64,000 nucleotides of DNA from Macrostomum hystrix (lineage: Eukaryota; Platyhelminthes; Macrostomidae), in the NCBI GenBank assembly GCA_950097015.1, contig CATNEN010000001.1:12918001-12982000 (forward strand), written 5' to 3'. The position numbers and the translations under genes were made by a program. The notes below the pieces were generated by a model, which did no database searches, was not told the DNA's origin, and was given only the letters and a program-made list of their open reading frames with translations. Numbering within the stretch: position 1 is the first letter of the stretch; each line of letters begins with the position of its first letter. Of this stretch, positions 17,673 to 28,903 are shown in pieces.

Positions 17673-20152
17673 CTATTTAACAGTCGCCAGCAACTTTGAG
17701 ATCAGTAGTCCTGTGTTGCAAATCGGACACCTACTAGAAGCAGAAGATGATTTGGAGCACTGCACACAGATCGCCGTATGACAGCAGGGCAGGTAGATGA
17801 CGCAGGCAGGCCTAGTTGAGCACAGTTGGCATAGAGCATTGCCAGTTTCCACCACAGTCTGAGCAGCCACATAGTGAGCCAGACTGAGCTGCAGCAGTAG
17901 CTGCTGGTTGCGTCGCGCATCTCTGGGCAACGCGGGCAGGCAGCGGCGCAGTCGCCAGGCCAGGTCCAACAGAGCAGCTGAGCCCGCCGATTCGGGTAAA
18001 TCATCGCCGACTAGGCGCAGACGCGTCTCCATGGCAACGAGCAGTTCGGTGATATTGTCCGAAAATAGGCGACTAACGCTGCGAGTGGAGGCCAGATCTG
18101 CCCGGCTGCGAATGTCTCTGGGTGAGCAGTGCTGGCTGGGCCAGGCTGGGGTGCGGCTAGTTGGTGCGGGCTGTACTGGCACCTCACTGTACTTGAGCAA
18201 CTGCTCAGCCTGATGATGCTGCTGCTGCTGCTGCCGAGGCTGCGGATCCTGAAATGCCAGAGAGACGCGATTAGCTTTTAGTAAAACCTGAGGATTAAAA
18301 ACACAGCGGGACTTAACATGAGGATTGTGAAGAGAATGGGATCTAACAAAAGTTTTGGGAAGAGAATGGAATCTAAAATGAGGATGGGGAAGAGAATGGG
18401 ATCTAAAATAAGGATGGGGAAGGGAATGGGATCTAAAATAAGGATGGGGAAGAGAATGGAATCTAAATTGAAGATTTGGAAGAGAATGGGATCTAGCATG
18501 AGGATTAGGAAGAGAATGGGATTCAACATGAGGATTAGGGAAAATAATGGGATCAAACATGAGGATTTGGGAGGAGAATGAGATCTAAATTGAGGATGGG
18601 GAATAGAGCATGAGGATAGGGAAGACAATGTGATAAAAAACATGAGGATTCGGTGAAACTGAAATAAATAAAAAAAGGACTCACTCCAAGAAACGGAGGC
18701 ATACTGCTCAAAACCAGTTGAATAAAACTGGCTCCCCGTCCAGCCAGCACGTGGCCGCACGCCGGCGACCACCTGGCGTGCTGCACCCACGGGTCGCAAG
18801 GCGGAGCCGATTCGCGCCAATCAAATCTGATTCGCAGGCCGCACCAATAGCAGCGCATCCAATCACTGGAGCCATCGCCGTCTGGTACAAATCCAGCATT
18901 AGCCAATTCCCAGTCGGTGTGCCGACCAACACAGCCACTCCAACAAGAGCTCATTGTGCCACTGCCGCTGACGGCACAGTCCAGCTGTTGAAACTGTTCC
19001 AGCCGAGTCTGACAGTCAGTCAGTTCGGTTTGCAAACACTCGCCAGACAAACTGTCCATTGTTGAGAATTGGGCAGCCAATCGGCAGGCTAGATTAGCAG
19101 CATCTGGCTTCACCGGTGGCTGGCATTCTAAGCTGCGCCAACGATTGGGATTGAAATCCCTCGTTGCAGAATCAAATGATGATGAGCATCTTCTAAATGC
19201 CACCGCCTGGTAACTGGGGCCGGTGGGATGGGGCAGGGCCAGGCTGTAGTCGGGTGTGAGTGGCAGGTCTTGACCGTTCTGCGTGTACATCAGCGACTGG
19301 GCCGCAGCTGCCGGGGATCTGTGCGGCTCAGTGCACTGGACTGGACGACTCGGGCTGGCCGACTGGGCCAGGGGGACATTGCTCACCTGAGGGATCAGGG
19401 AGCGGCGAAGACGAGGTAAGATTAACACAGGTAATCAAATCAGGAATCAGAGGGGATTAACACAGGCGTCGACAGGGGATCAGCACAGGTAAAGCACCAT
19501 ACCTGCATGCCGAGCACAAACGGACACAGTGGGAATAGAACTCGATGCATCTTCCAACTAGACTGATAACTTTTTAATACTCTCCAGCTGTCCACTTCTC
19601 CCAGACAGAAGGCGCACCTGATTGGACCAAGCTGATCGGTGTTCGCCCCTGCATGAGTTTCACTGTGCAGCGTCAGACAGTAGAATCCGTGAGAGGATAA
19701 GTCGGCAGCTAGCCGCTGAGGTACTCGGTCGTCCACTTCAAAGCTAGCCAACCGATTACATTCGTGACGCATATCTCCAACTTGGACCGTTGTGAAATTG
19801 AAATCTGGCGAGCCAAAGTCGACATGCTGAGCCTGGCGAGCATCTGTGTCGCCATGCAGTGTGTAAAACCTTCGTTTGGGATGCAAGGACACAATATAAA
19901 AATGTTATTTGTTATTTGTCGAATGGAAAAATCAGCAGCGCGAACAAACCGTAGCCTAGCAACCAGACCGGACTGATCCGGTTGAGACTGTCTCACAACA
20001 GCAGGTGTGGGTGATACGCAGTCCAGAAACTCCTTTCGTACAGTATTAAAGAATTCGTCAGCCAAACTGACCAATCCGATAACAGCTAACCGATCGAATT
20101 CAGTGTCTTCGGACTGTAGCATTTGCTGATCTGCAGTAAAACTACCTTGCAT
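17673..20152 (-). CDS. Inhibitor of apoptosis protein, BIR-BIR-RING (4 exons, 615 aa)
   Basis: Exons in reading order: 20152-19950, 19869-19503, 19386-18685 and 18248-17673. All introns are GT-AG and all phases agree. BIR1 spans about residues 105-188 with Cys153, Cys156, His176 and Cys183. BIR2 spans about 318-406 with Cys369, Cys372, His393 and Cys400. A C-terminal RING covers 564-601 (CQLC, LPCCHTAICVQC, RCPIC). This is the architecture of cIAP-type E3 ubiquitin ligases, which bind and inhibit caspases or their activators and control NF-kB-type signalling in the cytosol. Both BIRs have a longer Cys-to-His spacing than usual (19 and 20 residues). A Gln-rich stretch opens exon 4. The ATG at 20152 is preceded by an in-frame stop 12 bases upstream, but a further 5' exon is possible. 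The third intron holds a 30-bp minisatellite. The gene converges on INSC. Confidence 0.88.
18306..18655. repeat. 30-bp minisatellite inside the third IAP intron
   Basis: About 11 units of 30 bp built on ATGAGGATGGGGAAGAGAAT plus GGGATCTAAA. The unit is ten codons. The minus strand stays open across most of the array and runs in frame into the RING exon at 18248. Confidence 0.93.
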
Positions 20153-22884
20153 TAGATACTGGGCTTATTAAACTAAAACAACTCACAGACTTGAAAAGCG
20201 TACATACAAAAATACTGAAATTGTACCAGTTCTACCGCACAATCCAGCTATTGTACAACTATGCGAAAAACACAAGCTCATAACTTTCGGAGACCCTTGG
20301 CAGCGTGTTGTAAGTGTTCGCTTAGAGTTACTTTAGTTAAGTGTTAATTCTTTATGTGAAAGCATTTATAACACTCCTATACTGTATGTCACACACAGTA
20401 AGATGCACCCAAATTTGAAAATGGGTTACATTAATAAAGTGTACATTAAACACAATGGAGCTAAAAATAGACTGCAGGGCTAGGCAAATGTATTCCACAA
20501 ACTTCCTCTAGTATAAGGCAACTTTGGATTGTCTATGCCTTTGGATTTCCCACACCCACCCTGGATTACCCAAGCTGGGTCTTGCTAAGGACACAGATTA
20601 TTCAGGACTCGTGACTTGCAAATCAGACCTTGATTCTAATTTCGAACTTGTGTAAAAGGGGCTCATTGGTGAAATCAAACTAGCGCGCGAAATATTTTTA
20701 TATATCTATACATAATCTTTGTTTTACGCCACTAAAATATACTGGGAGCATTCAATAGGATTTTACTATATATAGAGGGGTTTTTATATAGGAGGCTAAC
20801 CATTAGGCCAACCATTAAATTGGAAGCTTAAACAGTTCAAGTCTTTTTGTGAGCATATTCCAAAGCCTTACTTATTTCTAAGTGAGTGAAAGCTGTTAAC
20901 ACCAATCTGGGGAAAGTCCGAAAAGGACTGGCCAGAGAGCCTGACATATCTGAAGTATTCAGAAGCACTCAGAGATTGACATCTCTAGCTAGATCCAGAA
21001 TCTAGAGAACCACTGGCAAGAGGCCAGAATCTATAGTGTAGAATGCCACGCTACCCAAACTATCAGAATAGTTTGTTTCGACCACCTAGAAGGGTGTGTA
21101 TGATGCCTAACTGAGTCATGGACAAGCGACTGGAGTTATGAGATAATTAAATAAGAGAATATTATGCAGTATTGATATTAGTATAACAAAAGAGGCCTAC
21201 AACACTTGCTTTAATAGTTGAAACCCTATTGCTTTGAAATTTGCTACAGGTGATTGTGGCACCTGTCTTATCTTGTATCTAGCATAAAAAATCATAAAAA
21301 CATCAATCAAACATTACAAAAAATTCTAAGGTTTAGGGTTAGTCTTATTCTCATGAAATAAGTGTTCTTATACACAAAGAAAACTAAACAATAGATAGAG
21401 ACATTTGAAAATTATTTACACTTTAATTATCTCATTGTCAACACATTAAAAACGAAAATCACAAAAAGAACAGAAATAGTCTCATATAAACACAATTAAA
21501 AGAATTATATACATCTCATATTTTATCTCATTAACCTAGTGGAGTCATAGACAAAGTTACATGTACTTTAAAGCTGTAGACTGTGCATTGATTTAAAATC
21601 TGATTGAACATTGAGATGAGATCATAGCATATTGACAAAATATTTCAGCTTTAGGGAAATCATCACTTTAGAGGGAAGTCTGTTAAAAGGGACGGGAAAA
21701 CAGTTGACCATATTTTGAGAAGTTAGCAAACTTTCTGGGTTATTTTTTCTCATTCATGATATTTAGTTTTCTCTTATCTGCAACATAGCTTTCTCTTATT
21801 CATGACTTCTTTCTTTCTTAAATAGAGAAAACTCAGAATCAACATTTAAATTTTCTTAGAATTTTGCCAATGCATTTTGACCACACAAATCGGTCATCTT
21901 CAGGGCAGACACATCAATTAAACACACAGAAGAATTTCATTTTTAAGAAATGAAAACTGTACAATGCAAAGTACGAATCGATTTCAGTCCAGTCCGAAGC
22001 TGAGTAACTAAGCAATGACTTTTATCTTTTCTCAATATCTCAGGCTTCATTATATGTACACTCAATAAAAAATATGTAGGCCTAGTGTGAGTTAATAATA
22101 AAATATATATAAGTTGTTAAATGCATAAAAATGTTTTTTACATTGGTCTATACAAATGTGATTGTAATTTTAACAATCAATTTGCAACAAAATCAAATGC
22201 TATGTGGGATAAAGCATTATATAATAATTTATCTTAAATAGCTAGTGACTAGCCTACTAACTAATACTTACATTAAAAAATGTGTCTTCAATATAATATC
22301 TTAAGGATTGTGTATACGAAACGATTAAAATTATATAGTTGCAAATTATTCACTGAGAAAGTATTTGTTGATTATACTTTATTAATTTTAGCTATGTTGG
22401 TAACATGCCCAAGGATTAAATAATAGAAAATAAAAATATGAACATCTTGATAAAATCAGGGCAAGTAACTATCATTGTTTAATAAATAATGAAAAAACTA
22501 GCTAATGTAAAGATAATGTCAGTATAGCTAAAATAAGCTAAAGTCTAAAAACAAGAGAGAACAAGCTTGGTTTAAAATTAAATCATTTGCTTAGATTCAT
22601 ACATTTCATTAAGTATAAAAACTGTCAATTCTTAACAAGATAGATACTGTCTTGATTATTGATAAACATATAACTAGGTCTAGGCATAGCTAGTAGGCCT
22701 ATATGTAATATAGGTAGCTGTATATTTAAGTTTTTTTATATAGAAAGTATAAAACTAAAAAAAGAAGCAGTGAGTTGGGCATACAATTATAATCAACTAT
22801 TTTTTAATCATATATTGCTAATAAATAGATGCATTTGATTAAACAGAGATTGTAAAATTCAAGTTAGTCAATAGTTATCTTCAC
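20153..22884. other. AT-rich intergenic stretch, nothing recognised
   Basis: This is the 5' side of the IAP gene and presumably contains its promoter, but I see no recognisable core element. No coding region, RNA gene or clear transposon was found in about 2.7 kb. Confidence 0.5.
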
Positions 22885-23129
22885 ACAACAAAGCAAAAAA
22901 TTTTTTTTAGAAAAAATTTTATGAAGTGTGCCAGAGCTTATTTTTTTGTAGGAGGTTGTGCCACTGCTGAATTGAATGTGCCAGGTGCTTTTGAAGTAAA
23001 TGTGATTGATTACAATGATTTATATAGGTTTTAATTGCTTGATTTTTGTGTTAGATTTTGTGCTAGTAGATTGTGGCCTCATTATTAGTGTGCCACTTTT
23101 CTTGTGCCACCCTTTCTGGGGAGGGCAAT

Positions 23130-23361
23130 TGTAACATTATTGCCCTTTTCCCTCAAAATGGTGCGCTGATTAATTTAATTTATCTGCCATTAACGGATCA
23201 CTGTACGTATAGCACCTAGTTTTACAATATGCTTACGTTAAACTTGGTTATAATGTATGTTAAGTCCATTAGATTTAAACTCAACTTCGCGTCTTTTCGT
23301 GCGCAACGCGCGTAACGTCATTGCGCTAATACAATATAACCAATAAATGGTTCCGTTTACA
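23130..23361 (-). repeat. Single gypsy LTR in the left arm of E1
   Basis: This 232-bp copy begins TGTAACATTATT and ends CCGTTTACA on plus. It matches the 3' LTR at 30220-30451 in length and sequence. The 20 bp at 23110-23129 (polypurine tract side, CTGGGGAGGGCAAT) also match the internal side of that LTR. It is therefore a remnant of a whole element with most of its body deleted, not a solo LTR made by LTR-LTR recombination. The flank CGTG at 23362-23365 corresponds to the target duplication of the right-arm element. Confidence 0.85.
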
Positions 23362-24239
23362 CGTGGCATACCGTTCGAGGGTTTTGTCATAAAGTAATTA
23401 TAATATCATTGCATTAGAAAAAGTCTGTCTTGAGCTAAACAGTGACGAATCTAATTCAATTCGTGCTATACATGCATCTACTCTACATGAGTTAATGTAA
23501 CAAAGCAAAATAATTATGAAATGGAATTTAGATATAAAATATTAGCATTGCAGAAGCATAGGTATGCTTTGTTCTATTTATATACAAAAATGTATATTAA
23601 TGCACACCCTGCTTTATTATGTAATTCAGTATTTCTAAAAGATTATAGACAGTTTAGCCATGCTTTCTATTCAATCTCAGTTTCATTTTACTACATCTGA
23701 GAACAGACTGCAGCAATATATTTAGATTCCCTCTCTATTTGTATTGACTAACATGTGTTGTTTTCTTTTGTAATATATGCTTCTAAATAATGAAATGCCA
23801 CTTTCTTGCTTTTATTCATTGAATAATTTTTACAATGCATAGATAAATTATTGTATATAGGATATCAATCAAAGGCAAGCTAACATGACAGGGAAATATT
23901 AATGCATTTAAACATTGTATTGGTGAACAAACGGCCAAAGCTAAATTATGTGTAGTTAGGTTGCACAATTCAATAGTAGTATATAAAGTTCAAAAGTAAA
24001 TTGGCATGTATTTCTGCAATTTTGAGCTATATGGGAAATATATATTGTTCTATTGTTTCATTGATCTAATGTATATAAAAACATTAAGGGCATATTTTAA
24101 ATATATTAAATACTTTACTATTATGTTTCAATATTTATTTCTATAATATAAACTTATTAGAAAAAAAACAGATTTCACAGTGAATCTAGCTCTATATCTG
24201 GCATTTGATCTGGCAGAGATCTGGCAGTAGATTTGGTAG

Positions 24240-24563
24240 TCAATCTGGCAGTGGATCTGTCAGAGATATGGCATGATATAGTGTTATATAGTGTAATATG
24301 GCATAATATGATGTGATATGATATGGCAGATATGGTGTTATATGGCCTGATATGGTATAATATGGTATTGTATGGTATGATATGGTGTGATATGGTAGTA
24401 TATGGCTTTATATGGCATAAGATAGCATAATGTGGTATGATATGGTATGACATGGTACGATATGGCATTATATGGTGTTATATGCCTGATATGGTATAAT
24501 ATGGCATTGAATGGGATGATATGGTGCGATATGGTATTATATGGCTTTATATGGCATATGGCA
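24240..24563. repeat. ATATGG-rich degenerate tandem array
   Basis: Irregular repeats of about 10-20 bp around GATATGGTATAATATGGC. The purine/T strand bias gives repetitive open frames on both strands. It resumes at 24885-25264 and 26152-26340 and appears in reverse complement at 28320-28680. Confidence 0.85.
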
Positions 24564-24565
24564 TA

Positions 24566-24860
24566 CAGCAGAGGTTGTAGCCTAGTGGTTAGGGCGTCGG
24601 TCTCACAACTTGAAGGTCGGGGGTTCAATTCCCAACTCCACTGGAACAATTTGCGTCCTTTAGCAAGACACTTAACTCTGCATTGCTTCAGTTCACCCAG
24701 CTGTTAAATGGGTACCAGCATCAGCTGGGATAATTGAAGGTGGGTGTGGCATCCCCCCAGTCCGTGGACTGAACAGCTGTACGCAGCTTTCAGATGGGCA
24801 GCGCATTAGCTGCGGCTGTGCTGTCGGCTGCACATCTGACCCAATTGGGGCAGGTGTAAT
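24566..24860 (+). repeat. tRNA-derived SINE, family B, best copy
   Basis: The A box TAGCCTAGTGG is at 24578-24588 and the B box GGTTCAATTCC at 24622-24632. A conserved middle (AGACACTTAACTCTGCATTG, GTTAAATGGGTACC) and a 3' part ending near GGGGCAGGTGTAATC follow. It is inserted in the ATATGG array of E1 and lacks a counterpart in the right arm. Confidence 0.88.
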
Positions 24861-24884
24861 CAATTATTATTAATTTTATCATTA

Positions 24885-25264
24885 TATTATGACATAAGAT
24901 AGTATAATGTGGTATGATATAGTATGATATGGTATGACATGGTATAATATGGCATTGAATGGTATGATATGGTATAATTTGGCATAATATGGCATAATAT
25001 GGCATGACATGGCATGATATGGTATGATGTGGCATTATATGGTGTTATATGGCCTGATATGGTATAATATGGCATTGAATGGTATGATATGGTGTGATAT
25101 GGTATTATATGGCTTCATATGGCATAAGATAGCATAATGTGGTATGATATAGTATGATATGGTATGACATGGTATAATATGGCATTGAATGGTATGATAT
25201 GGTATTATATGGTATAATATGGCATAATATGGCATTATATATGATATGGCATGATATGGTATGA
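24885..25264. repeat. ATATGG-rich degenerate tandem array, second block
   Basis: The same repeat type as 24240-24563. It contains a direct duplication of a roughly 200-bp segment (about 24895-25010 and about 25130-25245). Confidence 0.8.
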
Positions 25265-26151
25265 CCAAGGACCACTGTAGTATAACAGGACGGGAAACTC
25301 AAAGATCGTGTAAATTTTTAGAAGGCCGATTTCCTGGAAAAAATACACTGCGGAGATAGGAAAAAGTCATTTTTTCAGCACATAATCAACTATTGCTTTT
25401 GATCTGGAGCAAGTACAAATCCGATTATATTAGTACAGCATGCCCAAAATTAAGCTCCATTGTTTTTATATAGCTTTCTTTATAAAAGTCTTATTTTCAC
25501 ATATATATATTATATAATAGTGTCTTGAATCTATATAGACTATAGACTAGCAAATTTAATGGCTCAAAATATGATAGCTAAATATTCTTAATTTGGCATA
25601 AATTGTTTGAATTAACAATTTGGCTAAATAGTTTGGCAAAACTAACAGCCAAACAAAATTAATTACTATAACAGTAGCAACTATATAGCTATAAAGGTAC
25701 AACAAATTTCCAAATTTCAAGATTTTAATGCAACCAAGTAAGTTAATTAATTTTTTTGGCTGTTAGTTTTGCCAAACTTTGCCAATATTTAGCTTATTTG
25801 TTAATTCAAACAATTTATGCCAAATTAAGAATATTTAGCTATCATATTTTGAGCCATTAAATTTGCTAGTCTATAGTCTATATAGATTCAAGACACTATT
25901 ATATAATATATATATGTGAAAATAAGACTTTTATAAAGAAAGCTATATAAAAACAATGGAGCTTAATTTTGGGCATGCTGTACTAATATAATCGGATTTG
26001 TACTTGCTCCAGATCAAAAGCAATAGTTGATTATGTGCTGAAAAAATGACTTTTTCCTATCTCCGCAGTGTATTTTTTCCAGGAAATCGGCCTTCTAAAA
26101 ATTTACATGATCTTTGAGTTTCCCGTCCTGTTATACTACAGTGGTCCTTGG
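25265..26151. mobile_element. Foldback element with 354-bp near-identical arms
   Basis: The left arm 25265-25618 and right arm 25798-26151 are reverse complements with almost no mismatch. One visible difference is GATCGTG versus the counterpart of CATGATC. The tips are CCAAGGACCACTG and CAGTGGTCCTTGG. The flanking GTATGA on both sides may be a target duplication, but the host array is repetitive. The loop contains a second inverted pair around GGCTGTTAGTTTTGCCAAAC. No coding capacity is visible. The near-identity suggests recent insertion or gene conversion between the arms. Confidence 0.88.
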
Positions 26152-26340
26152 GTATGACATGGTATGATATGGCATTATATGTTGTTATATGGCCTAATAT
26201 GGTATGATATGGTGTGATATGGTATTATATGTTGTTATATGGCCTAATATGGTATGATATGGTGTGATATGGTATTATATGGCTTTATATGGCATAAGAT
26301 GACATAATGTGGTATGATATGGCATGATATGGTATTTAAA
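26152..26340. repeat. ATATGG-rich array, third block
   Basis: Continuation of the array after the foldback insertion, with a duplicated segment (ATGTTGTTATATGGCCTAAT occurs twice). Confidence 0.8.
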
Positions 26341-26631
26341 TGACATGCTATGTTGTGTGAAATGGAGTGATGTAGCACATTATTGTTTTTTCATGTTAAT
26401 ATTGATATAGTATGGTTTAATATTTGTCTATTGTTTTCCAAATTTCTCCTATAATGCAATTGTTGCAGCTCCTGTTCTTGACTTTGGCCCCTGATGGGGC
26501 TTTGCCTGAAGTGGCCTCGCCACTAAACTGTCCTGCTGCACCAGCTGCTGTTCCATACATGAGCAACCTCCCAAATCTTAGCCGGCCTTGCGACTTAGTT
26601 TTTGCTCTCATTTGCGACTTAGTTCGTTTCA

Positions 26632-27174
26632 TTGCTCTATTTACGACTTAGTTTGCTCTCATTTGCTCTCTTTTTCTCTCCCCTTTTTCCTTTTCTTCAC
26701 GCCTTCCTTTTTTGTCCCTTGGTCCCCCCTTTGATTTTTTGGCGCTTGGTCGATTGGTTTTTGCGACTTACCTTGCTTGGGCCTCGTTTCACCCGGCCGG
26801 TTCGGCCGGGTGTTGCACATGTATGTGCTGTTCTGCTAACAGTGCCAGAGGGTGTTTCCTTGGCACAAGCTTGCAAGCATCTGTGCTCTTGTACACAGTT
26901 GTATTCTAGCACTGATTTGTGTATCAGAGGGGTTGGTGAAAACTCATATTGTCGATATGGCCATGACGGAGTTTCTGTAGTCCAGCTTAAAGTTCTACCG
27001 TCTCGAGTTGGTCTTCTGCATGGAATGCATGGAAATGACATTCGACATGTATATCGTGTCAACGGCCATGCTTGGTTGGAAGCCCTGCAGCATCAACAGG
27101 TGATGGACATGGTGCAGGGTGATGGACATTCAGCCACAGCTTTTGCTACAAAGGGAACGAAAAAAGCTACGTAA
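26632..27174 (+). CDS. ORF A of E1, unknown conserved protein
   Basis: The reliable part is about 26800-27085, ending in GHAWLEALQHQQ. It reads HVCAVLLTVPEGVSLAQAC, then KHLCSCTQLYSSTDLCIRG, then LLHGMHGNDIRHVYRVNGHA. The same spacing of residues occurs in the ORF at 50384-50746 of E3 (shared HxxAVL, LCxCTxxxxxTD, a V-Q-x-x-x-x-P-S pattern, LHG, WL). I recognise no known domain. The upstream part to 26780 is pyrimidine-rich and probably not coding. The GC-rich hairpin CCCGGCCGGTTCGGCCGGG at 26791-26809 sits directly before the conserved segment. Confidence 0.5.
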   Translation: MLYLRLSLLSFALFFSPLFPFLHAFLFCPLVPPLIFWRLVDWFLRLTLLGPRFTRPVRPGVAHVCAVLLTVPEGVSLAQACKHLCSCTQLYSSTDLCIRGVGENSYCRYGHDGVSVVQLKVLPSRVGLLHGMHGNDIRHVYRVNGHAWLEALQHQQVMDMVQGDGHSATAFATKGTKKAT

Positions 27175-27598
27175 AGATATCGATAGAATTATAAATACCA
27201 GATCGGAAGAAACTATTGCACTGCTATCAGCTTTTGTTACTGGAATACAACTCATTGAGGAGCAGCGAAACCTTTGCCGTGGTAGACATCAACAGGAAAG
27301 GCCATTGGAAGTGCAAGGACAAGGAGAGGAGCATCAACAGCATGAACAGCAGCTGGACAAAAGTGAGGATAATGATGGAGAACAGGCGAACAGGAATGAC
27401 GAACAAGGTGAACAAGTGGATGAGCATGAAGAACATGATGAAGAGCAGTCGGATGAGACTGAGCCACAACAGTACGAGCTACTGAGCAGCCGATCCTGCA
27501 GAAAGCGGCGACGGAATCAGCCGGAGCGACTATTGAGGGAGACACGCAAACTTTGTACAGGACCAACTAGAATGATCCTTTGGTCACATAATCGCTGA
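27119..27598 (+). CDS. Gln/Glu-rich open frame downstream of ORF A
   Basis: 160 codons in another frame, overlapping the end of ORF A by 56 bp. It has a short helical start (RERKKLRKDIDRIINTRSEE), a long acidic Gln/Glu-rich middle and a basic end (SCRKRRRNQPERLL). It could be a second exon or a fused frame of the ORF A gene. No family recognised. Confidence 0.35.
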   Translation: MMDIQPQLLLQRERKKLRKDIDRIINTRSEETIALLSAFVTGIQLIEEQRNLCRGRHQQERPLEVQGQGEEHQQHEQQLDKSEDNDGEQANRNDEQGEQVDEHEEHDEEQSDETEPQQYELLSSRSCRKRRRNQPERLLRETRKLCTGPTRMILWSHNR

Positions 27599-27978
27599 TG
27601 GAATTGTGGCGATGCTTGATGGTTGACTAGTATGTTTCTTCTAATGATAGTCATGCGGACGAAGAAGCCTGTATTTTCTCATTTGCATGTGAAAGTGTAA
27701 AAGTCAGAGACAGAAATCTGTTGCTGTTGACTAGAAATTGTGCGGTTGTTGTCCCTTCATGTTTGGTGCTTTAACTTTTCATACTTGTAGTCACTAATAA
27801 AGCTTATATCACATATTACAGCATATGTCATGTTCTGGTAATCCGGTGTCTTGCTATATTGCACTACGTATCGACTCAGCACATTATGTGTCATTGTATT
27901 CTGTATCATTTATGCTTGTGCATTATGCAAAGCGAACCCTATGAACCTATTTGTACAGTCTGTGCAAACCGGCGTTAG

Positions 27979-28299
27979 TCAGCCTTTGGGTAGAAGGGTA
28001 CATGCATGATATTTGTAGGTCAGTAGGTCACTGCGTATGTCCTGTGGTGAAGGCACCGTAGTTGCGATAGGAGCTTGTACAACATTCGCTGCTGCAGTAC
28101 AATCTGCCATTGCTTTCTCTCGCATGAGTGGCTCGCTTATCAAAATCTGCTGATGCGTATTAATGTTCAGCATCAGCTCAAGCAAAACTCGCACCCATAA
28201 TTCCAAAGAGCAGTCACAGTTGCCAAACTCCACCAACGAGAGCGCCTCAAACAAGCAATTTCCATGTCCAGCAGCACTATAAGCGTCTTCGCTATACAA
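27979..28299 (-). pseudogene. OTU/vertnin-like domain fragment
   Basis: The frame contains SAAGHGNCLFEALSLVEFGN followed by LELWVRVLLELMLN. The G-x-G-N-C-L-F block resembles the catalytic Cys region of OTU-type domains, where the norm is D-G-N-C. The R-V-x-x-x-x-E-L-x-x-N pattern resembles vertnin-type proteins of invertebrate transposons. The frame ends after about 105 residues and no catalytic His region is visible, so it is probably a fragment. Confidence 0.45.
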
Positions 28300-28319
28300 A
28301 CTTTGTAGGCGCGAGGAGT

Positions 28320-28680
28320 CATACTATATCATACAATATCATACCACATTATACTATCTTATGCCATATAAAGCCATATAATACCATATCACACTATATC
28401 ATACCATTCAATGCCATATTATACCATATCAGGCCATAAAACACCATATAATGCCATATCATACTATGTCATACCATATCATACCACATTATGCTATCTT
28501 ATGCCATATAAAGCCATATACTACTATATCACACCATATCATACCATACAATACCATATTATCCCATATCAGGCCATATAACACCATATCTGCCATATTA
28601 TATCATATCACATCATATTATGCCATATTACACTATATAACACTAGGCCCCTATATCATGCCATATCTCTGACAGATCCA
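28320..28680. repeat. ATATGG-rich array, right-arm (reverse-complement) block
   Basis: Reads as CCATATCATACCATAT-type repeats, the reverse complement of the left-arm arrays. It joins unique inverted-repeat sequence at about 28640, which pairs with 24240-24290. Confidence 0.82.
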
Positions 28681-28903
28681 CTGCCAGATTGACTACCAAA
28701 TCTACTGCCAGATCTCTGCCAGATCAAATGCCAGATATAGAGCTAGATTCACTGTGAAATCTGTTTTTTTTCTAATAAGTTTATATTATAGAAATAAATA
28801 TTGAAACATAATAGTAAAGTATTTAATATATTTAAAATATGCCCTTAATGTTTTTATATACATTAGATCAATGAAACAATAGAACAATATATATTTCCCA
28901 TAT

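Noticed and set aside
24578-24632. Genuine tRNA gene
   Set aside because: A and B boxes are present, but the cloverleaf does not close convincingly. The sequence continues into a conserved SINE body shared by two other copies.
24175-25302. His/Tyr/Ile-rich minus-strand frames (MPYHTI repeats)
   Set aside because: Produced by the ATATGG-type array. The reverse complement appears in the right arm as non-coding repeat.
26791-26809. GC-rich hairpin as a terminator
   Set aside because: This is eukaryotic DNA. The palindrome may be an insertion scar or intron feature and has no support as a terminator.
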